A stretch of 21,415 nt of DNA from Nephromyces sp. MM_2019 (Eukaryota; Apicomplexa; Aconoidasida; Nephromycida), in assembly GCA_015657535.1 (NCBI GenBank), contig JADHZB010001298.1, positions 1-21,415 on the forward strand, in the 5' to 3' direction. Positions 8,728-20,175 of the stretch are shown here, in pieces. Within the stretch, counting starts at the first letter, position 1. Each line of letters begins with the position of its first letter. A program made the position numbers and the translations under genes. The notes below the pieces were generated by a model. That model was not told where the DNA came from. It did not search any database and worked only from the letters and a program-made list of their open reading frames with translations.

Positions 8728-11700
8728 TTAAGCATTCTTAACAGCCCAATCTCTTAATTTCCCCTCCCTGGCATATACTGCAAAGATAAATGTAGTGCAC
8801 CTATAAGCAATGGGAGAGACATGATACATTCCTGCAGACTTCTATCAAGTCAGCGCGTCAACCAATAAAAAAATTGCTTAAGCTCGCTCCGTGGTTAGTT
8901 CCCTATTACTACTAAAAATGCACAGCACTGTCAAGCTGCGATTATTCCCTCCAAAAAGCTGATAATAATAAATACGAACCAGCTAGGCATATCCGAGTAC
9001 AACTAAAAGAGCATAGGCTATCAGAAAGATACAAATTGTCGGCGCCATAAAACTGAAAAGAAGACCCAAGGAAAGAACTTCATAAAAAAGAACCACTGTT
9101 TTGACTGCAAAAAAAAAGGTAAAAAGCAATCAAAATTTAACATCAACTAAAAGGCTAGAACTGCTTAAGCAAGGAACTTTCAGTACCAGTGCTCTACTGC
9201 CTCCTGTTTCTCGGAACCCTGCCTAAGGTACTAGAAGTCGCACAACACTGTTTCTGTTACATGTGCTCATACACGAATGCCAGTAAAAATTTTAAACAAA
9301 GGTAGGCGATGGGGAAAAACTGAGAAGAAGGCGATGGAGAGCCGCTACAGTTGCGACAAATTTTTATTATGATGTCCAATGCGGGTGAGGAAAATTTGAT
9401 AGGAAGAGCACCGGCATTTAGTTACTCACTTGGATTAATGAACTCTTGCACTAAGCTAGATTGGGCTTCGTAAGAGTGCACTACTGATTCTACCAAAGAT
9501 TACACATGATCACATCCAGAAAATTTACCATTTTTTAAAAGGCATACAATGAGAAGCATCTTTTCCTCAAGCAGAAAATATTGGAGATATCAACGGAAAC
9601 TATGCAGAAATTAGTATTTCTGGATCAGAAAAATGGATATAATATTTTGACTTCAACTAAGCCTTGGCTGCTTGAAGTAATTTCGAATATTATGCAGGAG
9701 CCAAAGATGAGGTGAAGGCCAATATAGACGAGCGCAGCTTTCAGTCCAACATACACACGAGCGTAATCTTCAGGCCATGCATGAAAGTTTCCCGGTCAAT
9801 GCATGACAGCTTCCTTAAATGCACTAATAACGGATAAGTACAAAAAATTACAAAAGGACCCGTGACAATGCTACTCAAAGCTTGTAACCCCTCATGCTCC
9901 ATGGTGAAACTGGGGCCATTTCCAATTTATGACAAAAAGAAACTACTTGTACATTGGCAAAAAACGTTTGATATATATATATACTTTAAGATAACGGCGA
10001 ACCAGACTGTTTCTCGAATCTAAAGGGAATCTCCCCAATACCTTACCGCTAACTTTAACCAGGCAAATACAACCTTTTGCCAAGTAAGTTTGGTATTTAT
10101 ACCCTCATGCTCAACAGGGGAGCAACACACTATAGTAAGCAAACTGATCAATACGTACCTCAAAAACTTGCCGACATGTTTGCGTACACAATACAAAAAC
10201 TCAAATCAAACCAACACCAAAGCCTTGAAAACTCACTTTGAATCAGTAAAGGAATAAAAAAAATCATTTCCTGCTATTTTCTCCCTTTTTGATACGCAGC
10301 TTTCATCATTCTGCTTGCTTGAGCTCGTGACCTATTAACAAAAAAAAGCGAAAGAGGCCTACTGAAAAACCGGTGGTATGGGTGTTGTTTTTTTCCTAGC
10401 CATTATGAGACAAATAAACCTATAAGATCTACAACTAAGGCGAGAACCAATGCCACCTGTTACTGACAAAAATATTTAATACCGGGCTATCAAAGGGTTT
10501 TATAAATTCGCCTCAAAAACTTATATGCCATTACTTACATTAAACTATTAATTCTCCAATTTTTGCATCGAAAAAATCAAACAATTTGAAGTTCATTACT
10601 TAAAATTTCATCTTTAATTTTTTTTATTTTAATACATTCTTTTCCTTGTGGTCCTCCCGTAGCAGTAAAATTTTGCCAATGGAAAAGCTTGAAATACTAA
10701 AAGAGTGAAGGTCTTTTTTTTCCGCAAGATGAACAAGTTTATAGAGAATGCACCACACAAAAATCACAGAGGAAGCTTTGAGCAAACACACAAGTTCATC
10801 CAATCAAAACACACAATACCAAAGCATCTATATACAACAAACAAAAAAGGAAGCAAATATCAATGCAAAAAAACTATTGGCTCAACAACAAGATGCTGAG
10901 AACTACAGCAGTTTCATCAATATTGATTATCAACACGGACACCAAAACGGCACACACCAAAATACAACACAACTTACGACTGACCAACACACACATACAA
11001 CTAGACAAAATTCCTTTAAGCTCTTTCAAAGCGTGTGTGCAAAAAATATCAATATCGACTAATATATATATTTATTCTCCTATTTAAAAAAAGGCTTTAC
11101 TTAAATTCATGAAACATTCGCTTTAGCAGCAAAAAACTCTGCAAGCTCTACTCTGGTTCATCGGTGGAAGCAGCTATGCTAACAGGGCATGCCACAATGA
11201 AAAGTTGTGGCCACAGCCTGGGGAAACAAAGTCAGAGTTTGCGATAAAAAAGATCTTTTCTATTCTCAAACACATATTGGGCATTTCGCCTAGCGTGAGC
11301 GCAATATTCAGCAAAGCTATTACTCATTGCAGTTATAAACCTGTAATTTTTGCAGCGAATGCAAAATCAATAGCACACACAGCGAATTATTAGCAGAAAA
11401 TTCCCTATCAAAGCGTGTATTACAAAAAACCTGATGAGAATCCTTCCAGGTTGGTTTCACTTTAAAATTTATGCTGCTATCGAGGTCAGCAGCAGATGGG
11501 TCCTGCTCACTTACAAAATAAAATACACACACACACGCATTAAAAAATTATTAAGGCGAAGAAAGAGCAATCCTCTACTAGAGCTAAGTAGTGAAATATG
11601 GCAGTTTTATGCCAAATATATCAAAAGCTAAAGGACGGAGGATTTACTCATCCCTATACAACTAGAAGGTTAATGTAGCTCTGGCTAAATCATAGACTCG

Positions 11701-13463
11701 CCATCCACCAAGAATAGCAGCAGCAAAAAGATTTTCTCAGGAGCATCATGGGTTCATAAAGGTTTTTTTTTGTTACTAGTGCATAAAGAAAGCAGAACTC
11801 TAAACATCAAATATATATGCGTGTAACTTTCCTACAAAGTGCAGTGCTAGATGTTCAAAAAGCTTCTTCACCCCCCCTTTAATGCTAGCAAATAATGATC
11901 CTAAAGCCCATGAAGAAACAATAAAGACAAAGAAGATGAGTCTGCTAATAACTTCCATCTCACACACAAGCTTTTTCTCATCCAAGTGATAGTATATGCC
12001 AGCGTTAATTCAGGTAATATCACAGTAGGCGAAACAAATCACGCTGGTGACACGGTCAAGTTCAAACTTGTCAATTCGAAGTCAAAGATTCTAAATATAC
12101 CGAAATTTGAGTTGAAACTACTTTTAGTTACTTACCGATCAGTCTTCTCAACCAAATTCATGACCTCATTTCGGTCCTCAATGAGCTTCACAGAATATCC
12201 AATCTTATGAAGAGCATCTAAATCACTAGATCTATCAAACTTTACAATTGCCCTTTCCCTGTTGAATTTATAGCATCAGAATTAAATCAATAATCATGTT
12301 GACTATTAGGAATAATTTTTTCACTAAATCTCAAAGATGCGAGGAGCAGCACGCCTAATACAACTCCATGATATCATAGTATTAAGGCAAATCGATTAAC
12401 TGTATATGCAAAAAAACAACAATCTGATTCGTCTCTCAACTAGGAGAGAAAAACCGTGTGTGTGTGAGCGCGTGTGTGTGTTCCTGTCCGTTTAACGTGT
12501 GTAACGTGTGTATGTGTGTTTGTGTATGTGCTACAAAAGAACAGAGTGCCGTACACTCTATATACTTTCTTAGAAACAGCATACGCAGAACCTGCCCATT
12601 TATTCAATATTTTTTCAACTAGCCAATGGCCCCATTATTTCGCAATAAAAACTTCGCCAAGCAGATGTATTGTACGGCAATGCTTTGATATTTCTAACGA
12701 GGAAGCAAAAACAAAAATCAGCATTGGCTCCCCATAAATAATATAGTTATTGCACACTCCAGTACAATCTAAGTAATTTCAAGCAACAAAACGCCCATTT
12801 CTTTACTTAAAAAACTTCAAACAACCGACGTTAACTCCGAAAAAAAAAGGTATCTTCAGGATTCCTTCATCAAGTGCATAACAAAACATCAAATAAATCG
12901 GACTAAACATGCCCATGGCATATTAAAACTAGGTCAAACTGAGATATCCCTAACTACGCTAGGAAAATGCTGTACTCTTAAAGCTGCTCCGTCAAAAAAA
13001 AAGAGATCTGACTCAAAGCCCAAAGGAGAGGAATCAATTACTAAATGCAATCCAGCAAACGAAAATGTGATGAATTAGCTGTTAATTAAGCCTGCAGCGA
13101 GCATGATATCACACAAGTGTTTATCTTCATTGCAGTGCAGCTTCAACATGGTACTTGGATGTTTTTTTAGATTTACCTATTACATTGAAAACTGCAGTTT
13201 TTAATATCTTTATCTCTACCCCTCTTGATATCTCCAAACAAAGATCCTTATCACAGAAAAACGTCTAATGAAATCATCACATGTGACCAATTTTTCATGA
13301 TAACCACTGTGAGCTCATAGCAAGCTCCTCGCGAAAAAATTGGAGCTTACTCTTTTGTTCGTAACTTATAAACTTCTCCACCCAGGGGGATCAAAACTGA
13401 TAGCAAGAAATCTTCACTGTCCTGAGTAACTGGACTGACATAAGCGAATTGAGCACGCTCCAT
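8728..13463 (-). CDS. eight-exon gene, 236-residue protein of unknown function
   Basis: Exons in transcript order are 13463-13351, 12258-12136, 11884-11836, 11502-11431, 10331-10237, 9909-9755, 9483-9430 and 8777-8728 (TAA at 8730-8728). They total 711 nt. Each exon is open in essentially one frame and all seven junctions agree in phase, which is hard to get by chance. The strongest sites are the donors GTAAGT at 12135, GTGAGT at 10236 and 9429 and GTATGT at 9754, and the acceptors before 10331, 9909 and 8777. The ATG at 13463 has a good context (A at -3, G at +4). It starts MERAQFAYVSPVTQDSEDFL. The middle is charged and helical (RSSDLDALHKIGYSVKLIED), then a Ser/Lys linker, a hydrophobic helix (IVTGPFVIFCTYPLLVHL) and the end AREGKLRDWAVKNA. 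I know no matching family. The coding strand introns are T-rich; sizes are 251 to 1092 nt. An upstream exon at 14387-14314 would also join in phase, so the Met may be internal. Confidence 0.65.
12454..12532. repeat. GT/CA microsatellite-like tract
   Basis: This is a run of interrupted TG dinucleotides, CG-containing in part, with two AACGTGTGT units. It lies inside the 1.1-kb first intron of the minus-strand gene at 8728-13463, so the transcript carries it as a CA-rich tract. Similar short TG runs occur at 1-30 and 86-112, and a short CA run at 11524-11537. Confidence 0.8.
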
Positions 13464-16273
13464 TCTTTACAAAGGATCTTAAAGTATAATGGGGAAGGAC
13501 AGCTGAAAAAAACGAGTGCTTTTTTTTTGAGACACAAAAGCGACTACTTGAGAAGTGAAAGGAAAGACCGTATCATGATACTGGCTGCACGCATGAGAAT
13601 ATGGAAAGTTGGATTCAGCGCGTAGATATTCATCACAGTATCTGAGCAACCTTCCAAGGATGTATTATCGTTTCTGTTTCTTACTGAGAAAGATGCGAAA
13701 TAGCCGCAAACCGCAACAACACAGTGGAAAGTTACTCATTCATTCAAAGCTATCCTTTTTCAAGAATAACATGACATCAAAAAATACATGCGATAAAATA
13801 ACCTTGCTAGGAATAGCGTAAGCAGCTTGTAACAAAAAACTCCTGATTTAAACATATATATCTTGCGTCTAAGGAGCAAAATATTTCTACCACAGGATTC
13901 GAACGTTCCACCGGTGATATATTAAATTATACCATGTCTGTGGCATTTCCACACTCTTGCTCTATTATTTTTGCACGAAAAAATACTATGTTGCAGCGAA
14001 ATATCAAATAGAAAATTCTGAAGCAGCATTAGAGAAAAAAATTTCAATCTTTTGCTTCCTTCTAGTGATATGCTTCATCAGGTAGAGGCGGCTTATAAAG
14101 CAGCACTCAAAACCTGCATTGCGTCAGAATTTCAAAAATCCTAAAACATGTATGCCTCTTTATAAGCCTTAAGAGTTTGGATGCTCACAATGATACTATC
14201 TCACACACAAGTCAAATAGTAGAAGCAGTGGTTAGCAACAGTGAGTAAAAAAAATTCGTCATTTCATAGAAATGAATGAAGTTTTCTCGCCACAATAGTG
14301 GAGCTAGACTTACCCCATGGTAAGTATAAATATCTCGCTATATAGAACTTTAAGAAACAAATGGCAGAGACATTCGGCATCAGGAGACTTTCAATCATGG
14401 CCGTGTCAGCAAAAAGTAAAGTCCGCAAAAGCAAAAAAAATAACCATAGAACAAAATAAAGTGCTTAAGCCTGTATCAAACTATTCCTCATGTCATTGGC
14501 AAATCAATGGCAACTACTGCAGATATTAAGAAAACAATGCATCCCTGGGAACAAAATTTTCTAAACTAAAAATTGTATTAGGCAAAGTAGGAAAAATCAA
14601 ATAAACATTTTCTAATAGTTTCATTCTGGCCTGGCGGTTGTTTTTTTAGCAAAAAAACCAAATTCTATCGTATAGCCAGCGCAAAGCAAAGTAGCGCAGA
14701 GAGGACAATCGAGTCATAACAACCAGAGAGCCCTCATTTACTGGATAAATACCTGATAGAAGCCATATTACACATATAGCTAGCACGCTGATACACTCAC
14801 ATCAAAGAGCTTCAAAGAGTTATTTCTAGATTAAGAGAAATCAATAATAGGAATAAGTAGTACAAATTTTATTCTTGCATCATCTTGTGACTAGAAAAGA
14901 AAGCTTTTGAATACTCTTGAAAACAACAAAAAAGCAATGAACTTGAAGCACGAAACTATACGAGAGATTACTAAGTTGTACCCACAAAAAGAGCAACTAT
15001 GACCATAAACCTCAGGGTGTCAATGTCACGCGTACCACAAATTGCAGCCGTTTAGCTAATTCCTCAAATAAACTTTTTATAGGTATAAGACTCTTATGGC
15101 CGATGAAAAATCGCGTTGATTGCCAACATCAAAATTTGGCCACCATGAGACGCAGCACGATGAGTACAAAAGGTACTGGCCGAACAGAGATAATAAAAAC
15201 ACCTACAAAATACAACGAATATCAGAGAATTGCAATGAATGCCACATAAGCATTTTCTGGCTCATGAAGGTGACACGAGGGAAGCCTCTTCAACCTTGGC
15301 TTCTTAGTATTATAAATGAAATGCTTTCCACACGACAGCATGGGCGGAACCTGGACTAAAACTACAAGCTACGCAGAGATAGACCGAAAAGCGAGCATGT
15401 AGCACTACCCTCAAAAATCGCAATCAGGCTGAGGATGCCAGCGTTGTCTGATGAGATACACTTGAAGGGGGCTTCAAACAAGCAGCAAAAGGACGCGCTT
15501 ACAATCACAGATAAGAAGCCTGATTCATTTTAAGTTGAACGAGTAATAAACTAGCACATTAAGAAAAGAAAATAAGGAACATGAAGAGTAGACTGAGATA
15601 TCTCCATAGGCAGTTTTAGTCTGGTGCAATAAAGTTTCATTGGGTAATCATCGGGGAGGTATCGCATCAAAGCATGATGTATATAAGTAAACTATTAGGT
15701 ACCATGGGATGAAATTATTGCTGGTAAGCATGTACAGAAATGTCTAATATACTATATCCTGGTATGCTAACTTAATTATGGCATCATATCACCACATATG
15801 CCCTCGTAAGGAACCTGGGTGCCGTGTGAACGCCTTTGGAGTGAAAGATGAAGATTAGCCGTAAAAGAGGGAAGTAAGCAGCGTACGCCATGAACAGCCA
15901 AAGGAATACGCCAAGGACCGGACGCGCATAAGTGTAGCGCGCAACAGCTCTCCAGCCACATCCAGCTCAAAGCTTCGATGTAGATGCGCTCAAAGTCGTT
16001 ACATTGGGTGCTCTGGTTTAACCTAGGATAGTTCTACTTTCCACTCTCTTGAGAAACTTGCTCGTGCCAACCTTTCATGTGTAATCGGGGTAATGTGATG
16101 ATACCACTATGATTGTGGCGATGTAGTGGCTGAGTTGAGATTAAATCTACAACCTTGCAGTAAGAAGTATAAGTATCGCCACTAATAATTTCATAGTCAT
16201 CTTTGGCGCTTTTTAGGTTACCGGATATTTTATTAATGCACGAGTGAAAACATTCTTTTATGTTAAATATGAG
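13464..16273. other. unresolved region with minus-strand exon candidates
   Basis: There is no complete gene model here. The best pieces are minus strand. 14387-14314 has a very good GTAAGT donor and two open frames; one, SPDAECLCHLFLKVLYSEIF onward, joins in phase to the exon at 13463. About 15527-15400 has FEAPFKCISSDNAGILSLIA and a GAGG/GTAGTG donor. About 15345-15180 reads KKPRLKRLPSCHLHEPENAY. They may be upstream exons of the 8728-13463 gene or a separate gene. A GC-rich block at 15776-16010 is open in several frames on both strands. On the + strand, about 16110-16170 (AELRLNLQPC, near GTAAGA and GTATAA sites) may be an exon leading into the cluster that starts at 16274. Confidence 0.35.
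14314..14387 (-). CDS. candidate exon, minus strand
   Basis: This is a 74-nt segment after a T-rich tract and a GATTGAAAG acceptor, ending at a consensus donor (CATGGG then GTAAGTC). Two frames are open. Phase 0-in/2-out joins exon 13463-13351 of the next gene through its TTTGTAAAG acceptor; the other frame reads LLMPNVSAICFLKFYIARYL. The + strand has an equally good donor-like CCATG/GTAAGT at the same place because the site is nearly palindromic. Confidence 0.4.
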
Positions 16274-16940
16274 CTATGGAAAACTATACTTCTTCAATGA
16301 GAAAACCATGAAAGTTGGCGATGATAGCAACATTGGACACTATATGCCGCTTTTGACGGGTGTTTGGGCTCAGTGCTTTACTGGTAATCTTATTATCTGA
16401 AATTAGATAACTGCTCACGATTGCAGGGACTCTTTGGATGGTACTGTTTATCAAAAAATGACTTCAGATTTTCAGGCAGAAATATCGTGTCTTGATGTTT
16501 TGAAAGCCTATAGCAGTGCTAATAGTGTAATGAGCAACCATGTTCGCTTTTATGTAAAATCTATTTGAAAGGCTTTCTTAAGGGTATTCTCGGGAAGTAA
16601 ATCGGAGGTTCTTAGTGTCGTACGCTAAAGCTGAAATGGTGCCGTTATGTCGCAAAATTTTTCGTTAGCAACCGCTCAGTTATCACCCTGTATGCTAACT
16701 TGATGTGTAGAGAGGTACCAAAACCCACATAAAGTATAACCTATTAATCAAACTTCTACAAAACGATGTAACATATCATTGTAATTAGTTGGAAAATATG
16801 CTCTTAGCCCGGCAGAGACAATGGTATTCAGCAGCATGACTCTTAGCAAATGGCTGAGTCCACTCCATGACGGAAATTATTCTCTTATTCTGCATGTTTA
16901 CTATGTATCCGTTGATATAACGGGGCACTTTAAACACTGA
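16274..16940 (+). CDS. partial + strand gene, hypothetical protein
   Basis: Proposed exons are 16274-16383, 16468-16553, 16616-16714 and about 16792-16940 (TGA at 16938). The first three agree in phase (1 nt in/1 out, 2 nt in/0 out, 0/0). The last joins in phase only with a weak acceptor after GGCAGAG at 16791. Translations are protein-like: YGKLYFFNEKTMKVGDDSNI, then AEISCLDVLKAYSSANSVMS, KLKWCRYVAKFF and KWLSPLHDGNYSLILHVYYV. An ATG at 16269 could start the gene, or an exon near 16110-16170 could precede it. Donors GTAATC, GTAAAA and GTACCA are fair to good; the acceptor at 16467 has a poor pyrimidine tract. A second frame beginning at the excellent acceptor 16216 overlaps the first exon. 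No family was recognised. It is transcribed against the genes on both sides. Confidence 0.4.
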
Positions 16941-18483
16941 AATCTTTAAAATAAGAAAATTTCCACTTCAAGGATCCAATAGAGGTACAAAGTTTCTGAA
17001 ATTTCTTAAAGTTTAACAAACGTAGTTTGGGTAAGTTAAATTCGCTCCAGCCTCACGATCTTGCCCACTCCGAGCGAACACAGGCGACAAGGCAAACTGG
17101 CTTCTATCCTATTCCGAGATTACTTGTTACTAGCGATGTACTCAGAAAAATTCACATCGAGCTAGGTGCTCAAGAAATATGACTTCCCTGTTAAATTTTC
17201 AAGGCCGACTCTATAAGTCTTTAGCAATTACATCTAGATTCCGCTTCAAATTACTTACAAACATCGCGGAGAGCTAACGCGCTTTCTCAATTGCAAGCGT
17301 TACTAAACTTATTCCTGAAATTTCACTGAAAGCAAGGCAAAGCTATCGGTACATGCAGCTTCTAGTTTTAAGGTCAGAACTTATGTATGCTTATTACCAA
17401 GTAATTGAGGAACGAAGCAAGCAGGGCACTGGGAAATTATCCAAGGAAGTAAAATTATGCACAAAAAAAAAGCTCTGCAATTACTTCGGACATTTAATAC
17501 CCAATTTTAAAATCGCTAAAGTTGCTTCAAAAACGTCTACATATAAGCTAGTACGAAAAATAGCGAAAACAATGTTTTTCAAGAGGATTTTTCTGGTATT
17601 CACTTTTTTACACGAACCTTAAAAATTGATATACGCATCTTACAATTGAAAAACTGGGTCATCGTAGGCCACTCTCTGCAAAGAAGCTAAAATAGCTCCA
17701 TTCCCACCGAATTCATTGTTGCTAATCCTTTCTAGGAGTGAATAGCCTGCGCCACTAAAATACCTTCTGCGATATTATCATTGAAAGAGTATGCATCTAT
17801 TGTCTAACCTTTGAGGAACATAATTACCTAACTTCTATTTATCAAAGTTGAACCCAATGTTAACTTTATGGATAAATTGAAGCTTGCGAATACCAATAGC
17901 ATTGAATAATAGGCAAGAAAAATTCCAGTGTTTTAATGATTAGCGCCAATTTAGCACAAACTTCGCTGCAAGGATATTCCTTGGCACCCTGAAGGGTATT
18001 TCATGCTAGACTGAGCACTCTCAGATCGTGGACACCCACCTTTCTAGGCTCTACCACATTCTACACGCTACTACGACTGGTTAGGCATTTATAATGACGA
18101 AACAATTGATATTATAGGAAATAAGCATAAAATTATTTCTATATCATTATTACATGATACTAATCTTCCTGGATATACCGGTAATTTAGGCAAGACGTTG
18201 ATAGACTTTGCACGTATCAAAGACCTGCCTAACTCCCGCTAGAGCATAGTACAGCCAGGGGTCCAAAATCCACAGGTCACAACCACAAGGTGTGGAAAAC
18301 ACAGCGCAAACAAACACTTTCCAGCAGCAAGGTAAATGCTACTGGTAGCACGCAATTGGAAGCGCGAGAATTAGCAAAGAGAACCTTAGAGGAAACCGCT
18401 GTCTTCAGTAGTATACAAGAGTTATTCACTGTTTTAAATATCTAGGCCTTGGTATCAAACACGATTCATGAACAAAGCAATAC
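16941..18483. other. unresolved region, scattered weak exon candidates
   Basis: The sequence is AT-rich with no complete model. A Lys-rich 89-codon frame lies on the + strand at 17353-17622. On the minus strand, short pieces with decent splice borders occur near 17425-17395 and 17325-17274 (EISGISLVTLAIEKAR then stop). At 18345-18190 (minus) a hydrophobic frame, CDLWILDPWLYYALAGVRQV, follows a good branch site and pyrimidine tract. The minus pieces may be 3' exons of the gene at 18484-19502, but the phases do not settle it. A + strand frame across 18238-18443 competes with them. Confidence 0.3.
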
Positions 18484-19502
18484 CATAGTATCTCATTCGA
18501 AAGCAGGACCACACAACACCGGCATCACACCCGTACTCCAGGAGATCAGAGCTCGACAAGGACTTGACCTTTGGTAAGTTTTTCTCACTTATCGTGCGCT
18601 TAAAGCTGTGCCGATATGAAAGAACTGTAGCATCTAAATACCATTTAAGTATAATTACTAGGATAAAGAAAAACATTGTCAAGCTTTGTGTGAAGGGTAT
18701 GCTTCGGGTTTCATCGCTGCAAGTCACTTTTCACCACCGGGAATAGTACTACTCTAGTAAAATTCACTCAATCTTGTCTCATACAACAGTGCCACCCGAT
18801 ACTCAATTGTGATATTTCAGTATTTGCAATAATTGAGCGAAAACAAAAGACCCACCTACAGTAAGAATAGGAAACGTCGTAGATTGCAAAGGTACTTGTA
18901 GCTATTTGAACTGCTTACAAATAAAAAACAAAATTATAGTCCTGTCCTGGCTGCTGCACAGCTAAAGCTATGTAAAGTTCATCATTGAATTTTGCTGCAG
19001 TGTCGCTGCAGAAATCAGTGCATTCCAGTGTGGCGCTAAGCTGGGATATCTCATAAAATATAAAAAATTCATTTTATCTTCATACAGTGTATCCGCACTA
19101 AAGTTCAATAGTTTCAAACAGCACTCAGCCCCCAAAAGCGGTTTCCAAAGACTAAAGTGAAAGCGCTGAAAAAAAAACCTAACTCGTCACTGCCGTTGTG
19201 GTATTTCAAAGCATATGGAAGCTACAAATAATCTATCTTTGAGAGTAATAATGTCACCCTTCCCGATGCAATGGCATCCACACAGAATACGCGCAGCTTC
19301 ACGCCTCGATATCTGTGCGGTATCACAGTGTCTTTACCATAAAAATAATAAAGGGTCGCGACATCCAGCTAATAAAACCAATATTACTTAATTAAATCTA
19401 GTTATGTCTGACCAATTCGTCTTCTCAACTATATTCAATATGCTCCAATAAGGTTTACCGAGATAAATCTAAGCAAATAACGAGGAAACCGCGTAATCGC
19501 AA
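18484..19502 (-). CDS. partial minus-strand gene, four internal exons, unknown function
   Basis: Exons in transcript order are 19502-19459, 19368-19258, 19040-18919 and 18605-18484. The last three are each open in one frame only and join in phase (0/0, 0/2, 1 nt/1); the first has two open frames, one of which fits. Acceptors are good at 19503 and 19369 (TTGGTTTTATTAG) and fair at 18606; donors are GTAAAC, GTGACA, GTAAGC and GTATTG. The translation begins AITRFPRYLLRFIS, continues YGKDTVIPHRYRGVKLRVFC and CSDTAAKFNDELYIALAVQQ, and then NLPKVKSLSSSDLLEYGCDA. This alternation of short polar and hydrophobic stretches suggests a beta-rich domain, which is inference only. Neither the start nor the stop is found. 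A minus-strand frame at about 19870-19690 (DHDQSTQQNTDEEPEFAGYA, then a hydrophobic helix) may be an upstream exon or a separate gene. Confidence 0.45.
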
Positions 19503-20175
19503 CTTCAAAAGTTTGAAGAACATTTGAAGAACATAAGCACAATGCAAGAAAAAAGCAAAGAATACCCGAAGCAGTACTTGTTGGTTGTAATGGTCTATGA
19601 TGAAAGCTAATGAACACTACATATGTATTCCATCGCTTTGAACATACGCAGAACTCTGATAGCTCAAATCTTCAAGTTGGCGCTTGGCATAAGAAAGTCA
19701 TCATCATGCTCCCAATAGCATAAAAGAAAACTACTAGGTGAAAATATACAAGGGCCAGCTGATATACATTAGTGCAACCAGAGGGCTTAAAAATATTTTC
19801 GGCATAACCGGCAAATTCAGGCTCTTCATCAGTATTCTGTTGAGTAGATTGATCATGGTCCTCATATATTGAACTAAGTTAGCTCATGGAAGTATTAAAT
19901 CAAATAGCAACAAAAGAACTTTTAGAACTCCAAAAGGTAAAACCCTTTATATTTATTACATTTCAAGCTTATAAAGCTCAAAAAGGTTTCCCATCCTTTG
20001 TAAATTCAAAATTTGCATATATAGAGGTCCTAAAGTGGCTCACACTAAATCATATCACCTAAAACCTATAAATGAGTAACAAACGTCAATAGGTATTTCC
20101 TACACATTGCGGCAACTGAGCACTCGCTATCTTCATCTTCTGCCCTCCATAAAAACAAGAAATACGGAACAGAAT
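19503..20175. other. gap between two minus-strand genes, with one strong open segment
   Basis: This holds the 3' region of the gene at 20176 and probably 5' exons of the gene at 18484-19502. At about 19890-19690 the minus strand is open for over 60 codons: an acidic, Gln-rich part (QSTQQNTDEEPEFAGYAENI) followed by hydrophobic sequence (LALVYFHLVVFFYAIGS). Possible donors inside it (GTATAT, GTAGTT) are all phase 0 and do not fit the next exon directly. A short segment at 19683-19622 (RQLEDLSYQSSAYVQSDGIH) may bridge them. Confidence 0.35.

Noticed and set aside
11986..12210. 74-codon + strand frame
   Set aside because: It runs across a minus-strand exon with a consensus GTAAGT donor and a single open frame; taken as antisense shadow.
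13890..13910. T-loop-like GTTCGAATCC on the minus strand, as in a tRNA gene
   Set aside because: The five bases on either side do not pair into a T stem, and no anticodon or acceptor arm can be laid out around it.
14317..14529. 70-codon + strand frame starting at a CCATGG
   Set aside because: It overlaps a better minus-strand exon candidate with a consensus donor, and its composition is poor.
17353..17622. 89-codon + strand frame, Lys-rich
   Set aside because: AT-rich with many AAA codons, no family resemblance and no convincing context. Minus-strand splice-like signals run through it. Left as unassigned.
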